A stretch of 46,956 nt of DNA from positions 1-46,956 of the forward strand of contig JAYPTI010000007.1 of NCBI GenBank assembly GCA_038133505.1, given 5' to 3'. A model generated the notes under the pieces. The model saw only the letters and a program-made list of their open reading frames with translations. It ran no database searches and was not told the DNA's origin. The translations under genes and the position numbers were made by a program. This document shows, in pieces, positions 15,657-23,859 of the stretch (positions are counted from its first letter, which is position 1; each line of letters opens with the position of its first letter). The DNA is from JAYQUR01 sp038133505. GTDB taxonomy: Bacteria; Pseudomonadota; Alphaproteobacteria; MPNO01; UBA830.

Positions 15657-16813
15657 AGCCGCTGTTGACCCTCGACCGGCGAATGCGAAGCGGCGCCCTG
15701 ACGATCGTCCTGCCGAACGGCCGGTCGATCCGCGTTACCGGCCGCAACCCGGGCCGGTCCGGCGAAATTCGGCTGAACCGCTGGCGGACCGTCAGGAGGG
15801 CGCTTGCTGCGGGCGGGATCGGATTCGGGGAAGCCTATATGGACGGCGACTGGGATTCGCCCGATCTGCCGGCGCTGATCGAGACGCTGGCCGCCAACCT
15901 GCCGAAACGGAAGGGCCTCTTCCGGCGTCTGTCGCCGCTCCGCCTCGCCAACCGCCTGCGTCACCTGCGCCGGCCGAATTCGCGAAAAGGCTCCGCCCGC
16001 AACATTGCCGCGCACTACGACCTCGGAAACGATTTCTATGCGCTCTGGCTCGATCCCACGATGACCTATTCGGCGGCGGTCTTTTCGGGCGGCGCGAACG
16101 ACCTCGAATCCGCCCAGCGCGAGAAATATCGCAGGCTCCTCGACCTCATCGACCCGCGTCCGGGCGACCGGATCCTCGAGGTCGGCTGCGGCTGGGGCGG
16201 GTTCGCGATCCAGGCGGCGCAGGAACGCGACGTCCACGTCACCGCAATCACCATCAGCCGGGCACAGTTCGAGGAAGCCCGACGCCGGGTTGCGGCGGCG
16301 GGCCTCGGCGACCGCGTCGACGTCCAGCTGCGCGACTATCGCGATCTCGACGGGACCTACGATCACGCCGTGTCCATCGAGATGATCGAGGCGGTGGGCG
16401 AACGCTACTGGCGGGACTACTTCGCGCGCGTCGCCGCCAGCATCCGGAGCGGCGGCCGGTTCGCGCTGCAGGCGATCGTCATCGACGACGAGCGCTTCGA
16501 GGGGTACCGGCGGAGCGCGGACTTCATCCAGAAGCATGTCTTCCCGGGAGGATTGCTGCCGAGCCCGAAAGCGATGCGGCAGGAAGCCGCTGCCGCCGGG
16601 TTCGACTGGCACGCGCACGACAACTACGGGATCGACTATGCGGAAACGCTCGCGCGCTGGCGCGCGCGGTTTGACGCCGCGGCCGAGCGGGTGCACGACA
16701 TGGGCTTCGATGAGCGCTTCCGGCGGTGCTGGACGTACTATCTCGCCTACTGCGAGGGCGGTTTCCGCGCCGGCAACATCGACACGCTGCAGGTCGCCTT
16801 CACGCGGCGATAG
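15653..16813 (+). CDS. Cyclopropane-fatty-acid-synthase-like SAM-dependent lipid methyltransferase
   Basis: 386 residues. YDLGNDFY (122-129) and the SAM site LEVGCGWGG (175-183) place it in the CFA synthase family, which methylates double bonds of phospholipid acyl chains using SAM. EMIEAVG is kept. Two residues important in E. coli CFA synthase differ: the active-site Cys motif reads MTYSAAVF (Ala at 141) and the LHTIG histidine region reads LQAIV (Gln for His). This suggests a subfamily that adds a methyl or methylene group without ring closure. It is the last gene of the overlapping operon and ends 12 bp from the stop of a convergent SDR gene. Confidence 0.9.
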   Translation: MKPLLTLDRRMRSGALTIVLPNGRSIRVTGRNPGRSGEIRLNRWRTVRRALAAGGIGFGEAYMDGDWDSPDLPALIETLAANLPKRKGLFRRLSPLRLANRLRHLRRPNSRKGSARNIAAHYDLGNDFYALWLDPTMTYSAAVFSGGANDLESAQREKYRRLLDLIDPRPGDRILEVGCGWGGFAIQAAQERDVHVTAITISRAQFEEARRRVAAAGLGDRVDVQLRDYRDLDGTYDHAVSIEMIEAVGERYWRDYFARVAASIRSGGRFALQAIVIDDERFEGYRRSADFIQKHVFPGGLLPSPKAMRQEAAAAGFDWHAHDNYGIDYAETLARWRARFDAAAERVHDMGFDERFRRCWTYYLAYCEGGFRAGNIDTLQVAFTRR

Positions 16814-16825
16814 GCGCCGCGCCTG

Positions 16826-17549
16826 TCATCCCTTCCGCCGCCGCGTGGCCGCCCCGGCAAGCGGCAGGTAGAGGCAATAAGGCAGAAGCCGCAACGCCTT
16901 CAGGATCCACGTGAACCGCTTCGGAAACGTGATTTCGAACCGGTTGCCGTGCAGCCCGCGGTAGAATCGCTCGGCCGCTTTCTCGACCGGCATCAGGAAC
17001 GGCATCGGAAATTCGTTNNNNNNNNNNCGCCAGTTCGACCCGGAGCGCCTCCGACATGTTGATCAGCGCCGCCTTGCTCGCACCGTAGGCCGCCGCCGTG
17101 CGCAGGCCCCGGTAGCCGGCGATGGACGCTACCACCGCAAGGCGGCCGGACCCGCGCGCCACCATCGGCGGCACGACGGCCTCAAGCACATGCACCGTTC
17201 CCATGACGTTGAGATCGAGAAGCGCCCTGAAATCGGCCGATTTCGGTGACGTTCCGTCCACCGGAATATGCGTCCCGGCATTCATGATGACGAGGTCGGG
17301 AAGGCCTTCCTCTGCAGCCAGTTTCTGCAGCGCGGCCGCGACCGCGGCGGCATCGGTGACGTCGAGCGGCAGCGGCACGATCCGCCCCGGCAGGGACTCC
17401 GCGTCGCGGGCGAGATCGACCAGCGCGTCGGCCGAGCGCGCGCTCGCCGCCACCGCACTCCCCGCCTGCGCAAATCGGAGCGCGAGGGCACGTCCGATCC
17501 CCTTGCTCGCACCTGTGATCCAGACCAGCGGATAGGCAGGGCCGCTCAT
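16826..17549 (-). CDS. SDR-family oxidoreductase interrupted by an assembly gap
   Basis: The N-terminal 174 residues have TGASKGIG (13-20), NAG and the YGASK catalytic pair, ending at VELA at the gap. After the gap, reading AAC at 17017 onward gives 63 residues NEFPMPFLMPVEKAAERFYR... to TGA 16828-16826, a typical C-terminus of SDRs found beside CFA-like gene clusters. The placeholder of 10 N puts the halves in different frames. Both halves end on a codon boundary, so the missing piece should be a multiple of 3. By family expectation it holds the ~20-residue stretch with the NPG motif (about 60 nt). The gene is probably intact in the organism. RBS AAGGA lies upstream. The substrate is unknown. 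Confidence 0.82.
17018..17027. other. Assembly gap (10 N) inside the SDR gene
   Basis: A placeholder of 10 Ns. The codon phase of both flanks indicates the true length is divisible by 3, so 10 is not the real size. Confidence 0.95.
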
Positions 17550-17559
17550 CGGATCGTCC

Positions 17560-17604
17560 TTCGGATGCGGGGTGTTCGGATGCGAGGTGCTCGGATTCGG
17601 TGTG
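17560..17604. repeat. Three tandem 15-bp repeats between divergent genes
   Basis: Units 17560-17574, 17575-17589 and 17590-17604 read TTCGGATGCGGGGTG, TTCGGATGCGAGGTG and CTCGGATTCGGTGTG. The first two differ at one base, the third at more. They lie in the 98-bp region between the divergent SDR and DUF1491 genes, beginning at the SDR ribosome site. Confidence 0.75.
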
Positions 17605-17647
17605 TCATCGTCCTACTATACGCGCCGCGAGCCGCTGCAGGATCACG

Positions 17648-17986
17648 ATGACAGAACCCCGCCTCAAGACCGGCCTGTGGATCAGCGCCCAGATTCGTCT
17701 GTGCGACCGGGACTTCATCCCGGCCGTCATCGCGCGGCGCGGGGATTCGGATTCGGGTCAGGTACTGATCCGCCGCAACCTGTTGAACGGCACCAGCATC
17801 GTCTTCGTGCGCACCTCGACGCTGGAGGGGGCCGCCGCCTGGCGGCGTGCGACCGGGCCGGACCCCGTCGACGATGCGGACGCCGTCGCCGTCATCGAGC
17901 GCGAGGCAGGTTACGACCCGGACGTCTGGGTCCTCGAGATCGAGGACCCGGACGGACGCTACGAGCTGGACGCGCCGGAAAGCTGA
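17648..17986 (+). CDS. DUF1491 family protein
   Basis: 112 residues. LKTGLWISAQIRLCDR followed by IPAVIARRGDSDSGQVLI and a Trp-rich middle matches DUF1491, a small alphaproteobacterial family of unknown function. No signal peptide or membrane segment. ATG 17648 is chosen over an upstream in-frame Met because AGGA precedes it and the family starts at (M)xxxRLKTG. The end is acidic. It converges with the aldehyde dehydrogenase gene, 13 bp apart. Confidence 0.85.
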   Translation: MTEPRLKTGLWISAQIRLCDRDFIPAVIARRGDSDSGQVLIRRNLLNGTSIVFVRTSTLEGAAAWRRATGPDPVDDADAVAVIEREAGYDPDVWVLEIEDPDGRYELDAPES

Positions 17987-17999
17987 AGCCGGGACCGGT

Positions 18000-19442
18000 T
18001 CAGGCGGGCTCCGCGTCGGGCGGCGCGTTGAGCGGGTCCTTTCGCAGCACGATCAGCTTCTCGATCTGCATGTCCTTCAGCGTATAGGGCGCGCCGCCGG
18101 TGCCGAGCCCCGACTGCCTGAGCCCGGCGAACGGCATCCAGTCGGCGCGGAAGGCGGTGTGGTCGTTGATCATCACCGCCGACGCATCGAGCCCGTCGGC
18201 CAGTTCCATCGCGCGCTCGACGTCACGGGTGAACACGGCCGCCTGGAAAGCCCACGGCAGCGAATTGGCGCGGGCGAGCGCCTGATCGGGCTTGAGCCAG
18301 GGCTCGACGCAGACTACGGGACCGAAGATTTCCTGGGTCATCAGCCGGCAGTCGCGCGGCGCGTTGTAGATCACGGTCGGCGCGTAGAGCGTATCTGTCA
18401 GCTTCTCGCCGCCGGTCAGGAGCTGGCCGCCGCCGTCGATCGCCTCCCGCACCCATTCGTTGACGCGGTCGAGCTCGGCCGGGCGGATCAGCGGGCCGAC
18501 CTCGGTCTCCTCGTCCATCGGATCGCCGACGAGAAGCCCGGACGCCTTCATCGCGAGCTGCGTCGCGAACCGCGTCGCGACCTTGGTATGGGCGAAGATG
18601 CGCTGGACCGACACGCAGACCTGGCCTGCGTGATAGAAGCAGCCCTTGAGCAGCGCTTCGCGGACCTCGTAGACGTCGACGTCGCTCGAGACGATCACCG
18701 GCGCGGCGCCGCCGTGCTCCAGGGCGCAGCGCGTCCCGGGCGCCAGGCCTGCCCGCAATGCCCAGCCGACCTTGGCACTGCCGATGAAGGTCAGGAACCC
18801 CACGCGCGGATCGGTGGCGAGACCCTGCGCAAGCGCGTTGTCCGACGTGATCACCGCCTGCGCCCAGTCGCGCGGCAGGCCCGCCTCGTGCAGGATGTCG
18901 ACGAAGGCGAGGCACGACAGCGGCGTATCGCCCGTCGGCTTCACCAGCACCGGGCAGCCTGCCGCGACGGCGGGCGCGACCTGGTGGGCGATCAGGTTGA
19001 GCGGATGGTTGAAGGCGCTGATCGCGACGACGACGCCGATCGGCTCTTGCACGGTGAAGGCCATGCGCCGGTCCGTCGCGGGCGTCAGGCCCATGGGAAC
19101 GGCGGTCCCGCCGCCGGTGCGCAGGGCCGCGATCGTCGCCTTGACGGTATCGATGGCGCGCAAAACCTCGGCGCGCGTGTCCTGCATCGGCTTGCCGCCC
19201 TCGCGGACCGCGATCTCGGCGAGCTGGCCGACCCGCTCGCTCATCAGCGCCGCGGCCCGTTCGAGAACGGCGAGGCGCTCGTGAACCGGAAGCCATGCTT
19301 TGCGGTCGCGGAACAGGCCGTACGCCATCGCCAGCTTGTCCTCGATCGCGGCGGCGTCGTGTTCGGCGACGGTGTCTACCGGCGACAGGTCGTAGGGGTT
19401 GATAACGGTGAGGGTGCGCGCGGCGGTGTCGGTATCAGTCAT
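18000..19442 (-). CDS. Aldehyde dehydrogenase family protein
   Basis: 480 residues. The catalytic Cys276 is in HAGQVCVSVQR, the general base Glu242 in LEHGGAAP and the oxyanion Asn145 in SAFNHPLN; TFIGSAKVG marks the NAD-binding loop. The LEHGGAAPVIV variant (family norm LELGGNAP) recalls the lactaldehyde/phosphonoacetaldehyde-type branch. It oxidises an aldehyde to a carboxylic acid or CoA ester with NAD(P). Start ATG 19442 gives a normal length; a longer frame upstream adds 45 unrelated residues. It diverges from the CCG-domain gene with a 110-bp intergenic region. The substrate is unknown. Confidence 0.93.
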   Translation of the reverse strand: MTDTDTAARTLTVINPYDLSPVDTVAEHDAAAIEDKLAMAYGLFRDRKAWLPVHERLAVLERAAALMSERVGQLAEIAVREGGKPMQDTRAEVLRAIDTVKATIAALRTGGGTAVPMGLTPATDRRMAFTVQEPIGVVVAISAFNHPLNLIAHQVAPAVAAGCPVLVKPTGDTPLSCLAFVDILHEAGLPRDWAQAVITSDNALAQGLATDPRVGFLTFIGSAKVGWALRAGLAPGTRCALEHGGAAPVIVSSDVDVYEVREALLKGCFYHAGQVCVSVQRIFAHTKVATRFATQLAMKASGLLVGDPMDEETEVGPLIRPAELDRVNEWVREAIDGGGQLLTGGEKLTDTLYAPTVIYNAPRDCRLMTQEIFGPVVCVEPWLKPDQALARANSLPWAFQAAVFTRDVERAMELADGLDASAVMINDHTAFRADWMPFAGLRQSGLGTGGAPYTLKDMQIEKLIVLRKDPLNAPPDAEPA

Positions 19443-19552
19443 CACGGGTCCGATTTGGGTGTCGACGCCGACTATAGCGCGATTGGCGCCCGGAAGGCGG
19501 ATACATCGACGACAGATTGGTGCTACGCTGCCCGTCTGCCACGGAGACGACG

Positions 19553-20537
19553 ATGAGCAAACCGGATTACGGCGCATTCTTCGGCCCCATCGAGCCGCTC
19601 GCGGACGCGATCCGCACCGAAGAGGAGCGCTCCTGGGGCAACGGCACCGAAAAGGACAAGCAGGCGCACGACTATGTCCTCTATCTCGGCTGCAACGTCC
19701 TGCGCACGGTCGCGCTCGCCGAGACCATCGGCGCGATCCTCACCGCGATGGACGTCGACTACGTCCCGCTCGGCGGCCCGTCGACCTGCTGCGGCATCAT
19801 CCATCACGCAGGCGGCGACATCGAGGTCTCCGAGGGGATCACGCGCCAGACGTTCGACAAGTTCGCCGGCTACGAACCGAAGGCGATCCTGACCTACTGC
19901 CCGTCCTGCCACACGCACATGGACTACGCCGCCGCCGAGACGGACATCGAACTCGGCATCCCCTACCTGCACGTCACCGAGTACATCGTCGACAATCTGG
20001 ACCGGCTGCACTTCGCCAACCGGGTCGAGCGCAAGGTGGTCTTCCACGCCCACGGCGACGACGAANNNNNNNNNNTTCCGATCCGCCGGCGAGGGTTTGT
20101 CGGGACGGCCGTCGCGCGCCATCCTCGGCGCGATCCCGGGCCTCGAGGTGATCGACGCCTCGGGCGGCGCGGAGTGGGGCCACGACTGCGGCAACCTGCA
20201 GATCGGCAAGGTCGGCCCGGAGAAGCACGCCGCGCTGGTCGACGGCCTGTTCGCACACGCCGAGGCCGAGGGCGCCGATGCGGTGACGGCCCTTTATCAT
20301 TCCTGCTACCGGAACCTGTGCCCGCAGGAGAAGCGCACCGGCATCGAGGTGGTCCACTACACCCAGCTCGTCGCCGAGGCGATGGGTCTCGCACCGCGCG
20401 AGGAAGCCTACAAGCGCCTGAAGAACACGGCCGACGGCGATGCCGCGTTCGCCGAACTGGCGCCCGTGGCCGAGCGCCGCGGTCTCAACGCCGGGCGGGT
20501 CAAGAAGTCGCTCGACGCGCATTTCGGAAAGAAATAG
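19553..20537 (+). CDS. CCG-domain (heterodisulfide reductase subunit B-like) protein interrupted by a gap
   Basis: Before the gap 171 residues carry a perfect cysteine-rich motif: Cys47-x31-Cys79-Cys80-x35-Cys116-x2-Cys119, the CCG [4Fe-4S]-type pattern of HdrB, GlpC and LldE proteins. After the gap the protein resumes as FRSAGEGLSGRPSRAILGAIPGLEV and ends at 20537. The second motif is degenerate: DCGN stands where CCG is usual, then SCYRNLC. Such proteins pass electrons between redox partners or reduce heterodisulfides. Both flanks of the gap are on codon boundaries but in different frames across 10 N, so the true gap is a multiple of 3. GGAG precedes ATG 19553. No partner Hdr or FAD-lactate gene is adjacent. 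Confidence 0.82.
20066..20075. other. Assembly gap (10 N) inside the CCG-domain gene
   Basis: A placeholder of 10 Ns. The frame on the right continues only if the true length is a multiple of 3. Confidence 0.95.
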
Positions 20538-20573
20538 CGCCGGGCAGCGGCGGCCGCCCGGCGCGCTGTTTTC
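20537..20573. terminator. Hairpin terminator between convergent genes
   Basis: A 9-bp GC-rich stem (20537-20545 with 20556-20564) followed by GCTGTTTT. It lies between the stop of the CCG-domain gene and the convergent lectin-like gene at 20586. The T run is short, so termination may be partial. Confidence 0.55.
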
Positions 20574-20585
20574 GCAGGCGTGCTG

Positions 20586-21239
20586 TCAGTTAGCCGCGAA
20601 GCAGTAGAACAGTCCGGCGCCGCCCGACTTGGGCAGGTCATCGGCCCCGCACCCGCGCGACGGATGCGATGCATTCCACGATTTCGACGGCGCGTCGTCC
20701 CGGAGACCGATCCGGTCGTGATGGCCGACGAAGCCCTTGTGGTCGGAACTGCTGCTCGTCCACGCCTGGCAGGTCATGCCGGCAACCAGCATCCCCTCGG
20801 CATTGGAGCCGGTCAGGATGTCGTGCCGGTTGGGGCTGTCGCCGCGGCCGTTGACCGTATTGCCCTTCTCGTCGAGACCGTTCTGCTTGCTGATCGCGTT
20901 GTTCGGGCCATGAAGCTCGGCGAGGTCGACGGCGACGATGACGCCCTTCGCGTTCTTCCAGGGCCCGTTGCCGATGCGGTCGCGGGCGTTGACTGCCGCC
21001 TGGCCGCCCATCGCGTCCGCGCTGAGGTATGCGCGCCAGGTCATGCCGCCGGCGCCCGCCGCCCCCGCGAGGCTCGCGCAATGCGCATCCGCCCCGGCAA
21101 GGCCGCCGAGGTCGTCGCCCTTGCCCGGGTTTACGCTGGTGACGAAAAAGCTCATGTCCGCGGCGCTCTGCACCGACGCGGACTGCCCGCCTGCCGCCGC
21201 CAGAACGGCCACCGCGACCGCCATTCCCATCCGTCTCAT
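20586..21239 (-). CDS. Secreted C-type-lectin-like (DUF1554-like) protein
   Basis: 217 residues. The N-terminal MRRMGMAVAVAVLAAAGGQS is a signal peptide with likely cleavage near 20-24, so the protein is exported. The mature part FFVTSVNPGKGDDLGGLAGADAHC, TWRAYLS, NARDRIGNGPW and the ending SHPSRGC...GGAGLFYCFAAN match secreted proteins labelled lectin or DUF1554 in many Proteobacteria. The mature chain has four cysteines (HCASL, TCQAW, RGCGA, FYCFA), enough for two disulfides in the periplasm or outside. Ligand and function are unknown. It stands alone between a convergent CCG gene and a hydrolase gene 96 bp upstream. Confidence 0.75.
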   Translation of the reverse strand: MRRMGMAVAVAVLAAAGGQSASVQSAADMSFFVTSVNPGKGDDLGGLAGADAHCASLAGAAGAGGMTWRAYLSADAMGGQAAVNARDRIGNGPWKNAKGVIVAVDLAELHGPNNAISKQNGLDEKGNTVNGRGDSPNRHDILTGSNAEGMLVAGMTCQAWTSSSSDHKGFVGHHDRIGLRDDAPSKSWNASHPSRGCGADDLPKSGGAGLFYCFAAN

Positions 21240-21335
21240 TCGTTATCTCCGTTTGACGAGGCGACAATCCGCCCCGCGCTCTCAAGTCGGAACGGATCGT
21301 CTCCCGTCGCCGGGATGGATCACGAAACGGGAAGG

Positions 21336-22055
21336 TCAGCCGAGCTGCTTGCCGAGGAAGGCGAAAATCTTGTCCCAGGAATCCTTCGTCTGCGCCTCGC
21401 GGAAGCGGTCCTTGTTGACGAAGTCCTGGAAACCGTGGCCCGCGCCGTCGTAGCGGTGGAACTCGTGCGGCACGCCGCCCGCTTCGAGCGCCGCAGCGTA
21501 GTCGTCCGCGTCGGCGGGCGACGGATTCTGGTCGTCGTTGCCGAAGATGCCGAGCACCGGGCACGGAATGTTGCCCGCCAGCTCGATCGGCGCGATCACG
21601 CCGTCGCCCATCGGTAACTTGACGCGCCCGCCATAGAGCGTGACCAGCGCCTTGTAGTTCGGATTGTGACAGGCGTGCAGCCAGCTCACCCGGCCGCCCC
21701 AGCAATGGCCGATGACGCCGATCCGGTCGGCGTCGACATTGTCCATGCCGGCGAGCAGGTCGAAACCGGCCTGCATGTCGGCGACGCAGCGGTCGTCTCG
21801 GAACTCCGCGCGCTTGACCTCGATATCGACCTCGGGCGCCCACCAGTGGAACACGAAGGGCGTGACGCTGACATAGCCCGCGTCGGCAAGCTTCTTCGCG
21901 ACGTCGATCGTAAACGGATCCTTTTCCAGCCCCTCGTGCGCGACCGGCAGATGCTGCGCGACCACGACGCCCGGATGCGGCCCGGGGCCTTCGGGCCCGT
22001 CGATCATGACCTCCATCGGACTGCCGTCGACGGTAAGCGTTTCCATTCTGTACAT
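21336..22055 (-). CDS. Dienelactone hydrolase family protein
   Basis: 239 residues with the dienelactone hydrolase triad: Cys118 in GHCWGG, Asp175 in GNDDQNPS and His207 in GAGHGFQDF. The Cys nucleophile distinguishes it from Ser esterases. Dienelactone hydrolases open the lactone ring in the modified ortho-cleavage of chlorocatechols, but many homologues have other ester substrates. The ATG at 22055 has GGGAGAGAAC upstream. It diverges from the carbonic anhydrase gene over 96 bp. No chlorocatechol genes are nearby, though an iron alcohol dehydrogenase resembling maleylacetate reductase is at 7.5-8.7 kb. Confidence 0.9.
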   Translation of the reverse strand: MYRMETLTVDGSPMEVMIDGPEGPGPHPGVVVAQHLPVAHEGLEKDPFTIDVAKKLADAGYVSVTPFVFHWWAPEVDIEVKRAEFRDDRCVADMQAGFDLLAGMDNVDADRIGVIGHCWGGRVSWLHACHNPNYKALVTLYGGRVKLPMGDGVIAPIELAGNIPCPVLGIFGNDDQNPSPADADDYAAALEAGGVPHEFHRYDGAGHGFQDFVNKDRFREAQTKDSWDKIFAFLGKQLG

Positions 22056-22151
22056 CGTTGTTCTCTCCCGGATTCGGTTTCGGCGGAGTATAGGGTATGG
22101 ATCTGCGAGTGTCGTCCCGAGGGCGGCAAAATCGACAAGCGAGCCTGACGT

Positions 22152-22781
22152 ATGCTTCCCGACGTTCTGATTGACGGATACCGACGCTTCCGCGACGGCC
22201 GGCTTGAAGACGAGAAGGCGCGATACCGAGCGCTTGCCGACGGACAAACGCCGCAGACGATGATCGTCGCGTGCGCCGACAGCCGCGTGGATCCGGCAAC
22301 GATCTTCGCGGCCGCGCCGGGCGAGCTGTTCGTCGTCCGCAACGTCGCCGCCCTGGTGCCGCCCTACGAGCCGGATGCCGGCTACCACGGCACCTCGGCG
22401 GCGTTGGAGTTCGCCGTGACCGGTCTCCGCGTCCGCAACATCGTCGTGATGGGGCACGGGCAATGCGGCGGCGTGACCGCGGCGCTGGCGGGCGCGGAAC
22501 GCAAGCCGGCCGGCATGTTCATCGGTCCCTGGGTGGAATTGCTCGCCCCCGCCCGCGACCCGATGCTTGCAGACGACTCCATCGATCCCGAAGACCGACA
22601 GCAGATACTCGAACGGCGAGGTATCCGGCTATCGATGGAAAACCTGAGGACGTTCCCGTTCGTACAGGCGGCGGAGAACTTCGGAGAGATCGACCTCTTC
22701 GGCGCATGGTTTTCGATCCGCGAATCGAAACTTTACTGGTGCGAAGGGCCGGACGGCGCGTTCGCCCCCGTGTCGACCTGA
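22152..22781 (+). CDS. Beta-carbonic anhydrase
   Basis: 209 residues. The zinc ligands are Cys41, His102 and Cys105 (GHGQCGG), and the CADSR motif (41-45) supplies the Asp43/Arg45 dyad, all typical of active beta-class enzymes. It interconverts CO2 and bicarbonate in the cytosol. The permease gene starts 91 bp downstream on the same strand, followed immediately by an SbtB-like gene, so the three may form a bicarbonate-handling unit. The stretch 22782-22872 shows no clear terminator. Confidence 0.94.
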   Translation: MLPDVLIDGYRRFRDGRLEDEKARYRALADGQTPQTMIVACADSRVDPATIFAAAPGELFVVRNVAALVPPYEPDAGYHGTSAALEFAVTGLRVRNIVVMGHGQCGGVTAALAGAERKPAGMFIGPWVELLAPARDPMLADDSIDPEDRQQILERRGIRLSMENLRTFPFVQAAENFGEIDLFGAWFSIRESKLYWCEGPDGAFAPVST

Positions 22782-22872
22782 CCGCATGCCAAAGAAAAAC
22801 GACCGGTTGGACAATCCGATACCGCGAACCGCGCGTAGCCCGTACAAGGGAAAATAGGGGGCAGTGTCGTCG

Positions 22873-23853
22873 ATGGGCGATATCCTGAATCTCGCGGGCA
22901 CGAATTTGCTCGCACCGCCAGTATTGTTCTTTGCGTTGGGCTTCGCCGCGTCTTTCGCACGTTCGGACCTCGAAGTGCCGCAAGCCGTCGCGAAAGCGCT
23001 CTCGCTTTACCTGCTGCTCGCGATCGGCTTCAAGGGCGGGGTCGCGGTGGCGAGCCACGGTATCGACGCACGGCTGGCGGCCACTCTCGCGTCCGGCGTC
23101 ATTCTCAGCGCGCTTATACCGTTTATCGCCTTCGGCTCTCTCCGCGCGTTCACCGGGCTGCCCCGGGTCGATGCCGCGGCGGTCGCGGCGCATTACGGCT
23201 CGATTTCGGTCGTGACGTTCGCAGCGGCGACGTCGGTGCTGACGTCCGCGGGGATCGATTACGAGGGATATCTGGTCGCGACGGCCGCGCTCATGGAAAC
23301 GCCGGCCATCATGAGTGCGTTGTTGTTGATGCGCGGCGCGAACGGCAAGGAAGCCAACGGGACCAGCGGCGAGCTTTGGCGCGAGATCGCGCTGAACGGC
23401 TCGATCGTCGTGCTGACCGGCGCCTTCGTCATCGGATGGATCACCGGGCCCAAAGGCCTGGCGGAGGTCTCCGCTTTCATCGTCGATCCCTTCAAGGGCG
23501 TTCTCTGCCTCTTTCTCCTGGATATGGGTCTCGTCGCGGGTCGCGGCATGCGCCAGAGCGCCCGCGACCTTACCCCTCCCCTGTTCGCGTTCGGCATCGC
23601 GATGCCGTTGATCGGCGGCGTCCTCGGCGCGTTCGCGTCCTATCTCGTCGGCCTGTCTCCCGGCGGCGCCGCGCTGCTCACGACGCTCGCCGCTTCCGCG
23701 TCCTACATCGCCGTTCCGGCGGCCATGCGGCTCGCCCTTCCGGAGGCACGACCCAGCATCTATCTCAGCCTGTCGCTCGGGATTACATTTCCGTTCAATC
23801 TGACGCTGGGCATCCCGATCTACATCTTGCTCGGCAACATCGCGGGAGGCTGA
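22873..23853 (+). CDS. sbtA: SbtA-type sodium-dependent bicarbonate permease
   Basis: 326 residues with about ten hydrophobic segments in two repeats. Family marks include LLLAIGFKGGVAVA in the first half, AAVAAHYGSISVVTF and AALMETPAIMSALLL in the centre, and ASASYIAVPAAMRLALPEA near the end; these are SbtA hallmarks (cyanobacterial SbtA is ~370 aa). It probably imports bicarbonate with sodium. The ATG at 22873 lies 11 nt after AGGGGG; a GTG at 22864 is only 2 nt from it and is less likely. The SbtB-like PII gene starts 6 bp after its stop. Distant homologues exist in many heterotrophs, so the substrate remains an inference. Confidence 0.88.
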   Translation: MGDILNLAGTNLLAPPVLFFALGFAASFARSDLEVPQAVAKALSLYLLLAIGFKGGVAVASHGIDARLAATLASGVILSALIPFIAFGSLRAFTGLPRVDAAAVAAHYGSISVVTFAAATSVLTSAGIDYEGYLVATAALMETPAIMSALLLMRGANGKEANGTSGELWREIALNGSIVVLTGAFVIGWITGPKGLAEVSAFIVDPFKGVLCLFLLDMGLVAGRGMRQSARDLTPPLFAFGIAMPLIGGVLGAFASYLVGLSPGGAALLTTLAASASYIAVPAAMRLALPEARPSIYLSLSLGITFPFNLTLGIPIYILLGNIAGG

Positions 23854-23859
23854 CGACAG

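Noticed and set aside
16800..17017. The SDR C-terminus as read straight through the 10 N (RISDAVPDAGRES...)
   Set aside because: That frame has no SDR features. The alternative frame gives NEFPMPFLMPVEKAAERFYR and a typical SDR ending, so the straight reading is an artefact of the gap length.
17018..17027. Frameshifted pseudogene calls for the SDR and CCG-domain genes
   Set aside because: The frame change coincides exactly with placeholder Ns, and both flanks are on codon boundaries, so assembly gaps explain it.
17560..17604. A CRISPR-like or VNTR array at the 15-bp repeats
   Set aside because: Three degenerate contiguous copies without spacers; treated as a short tandem repeat only.
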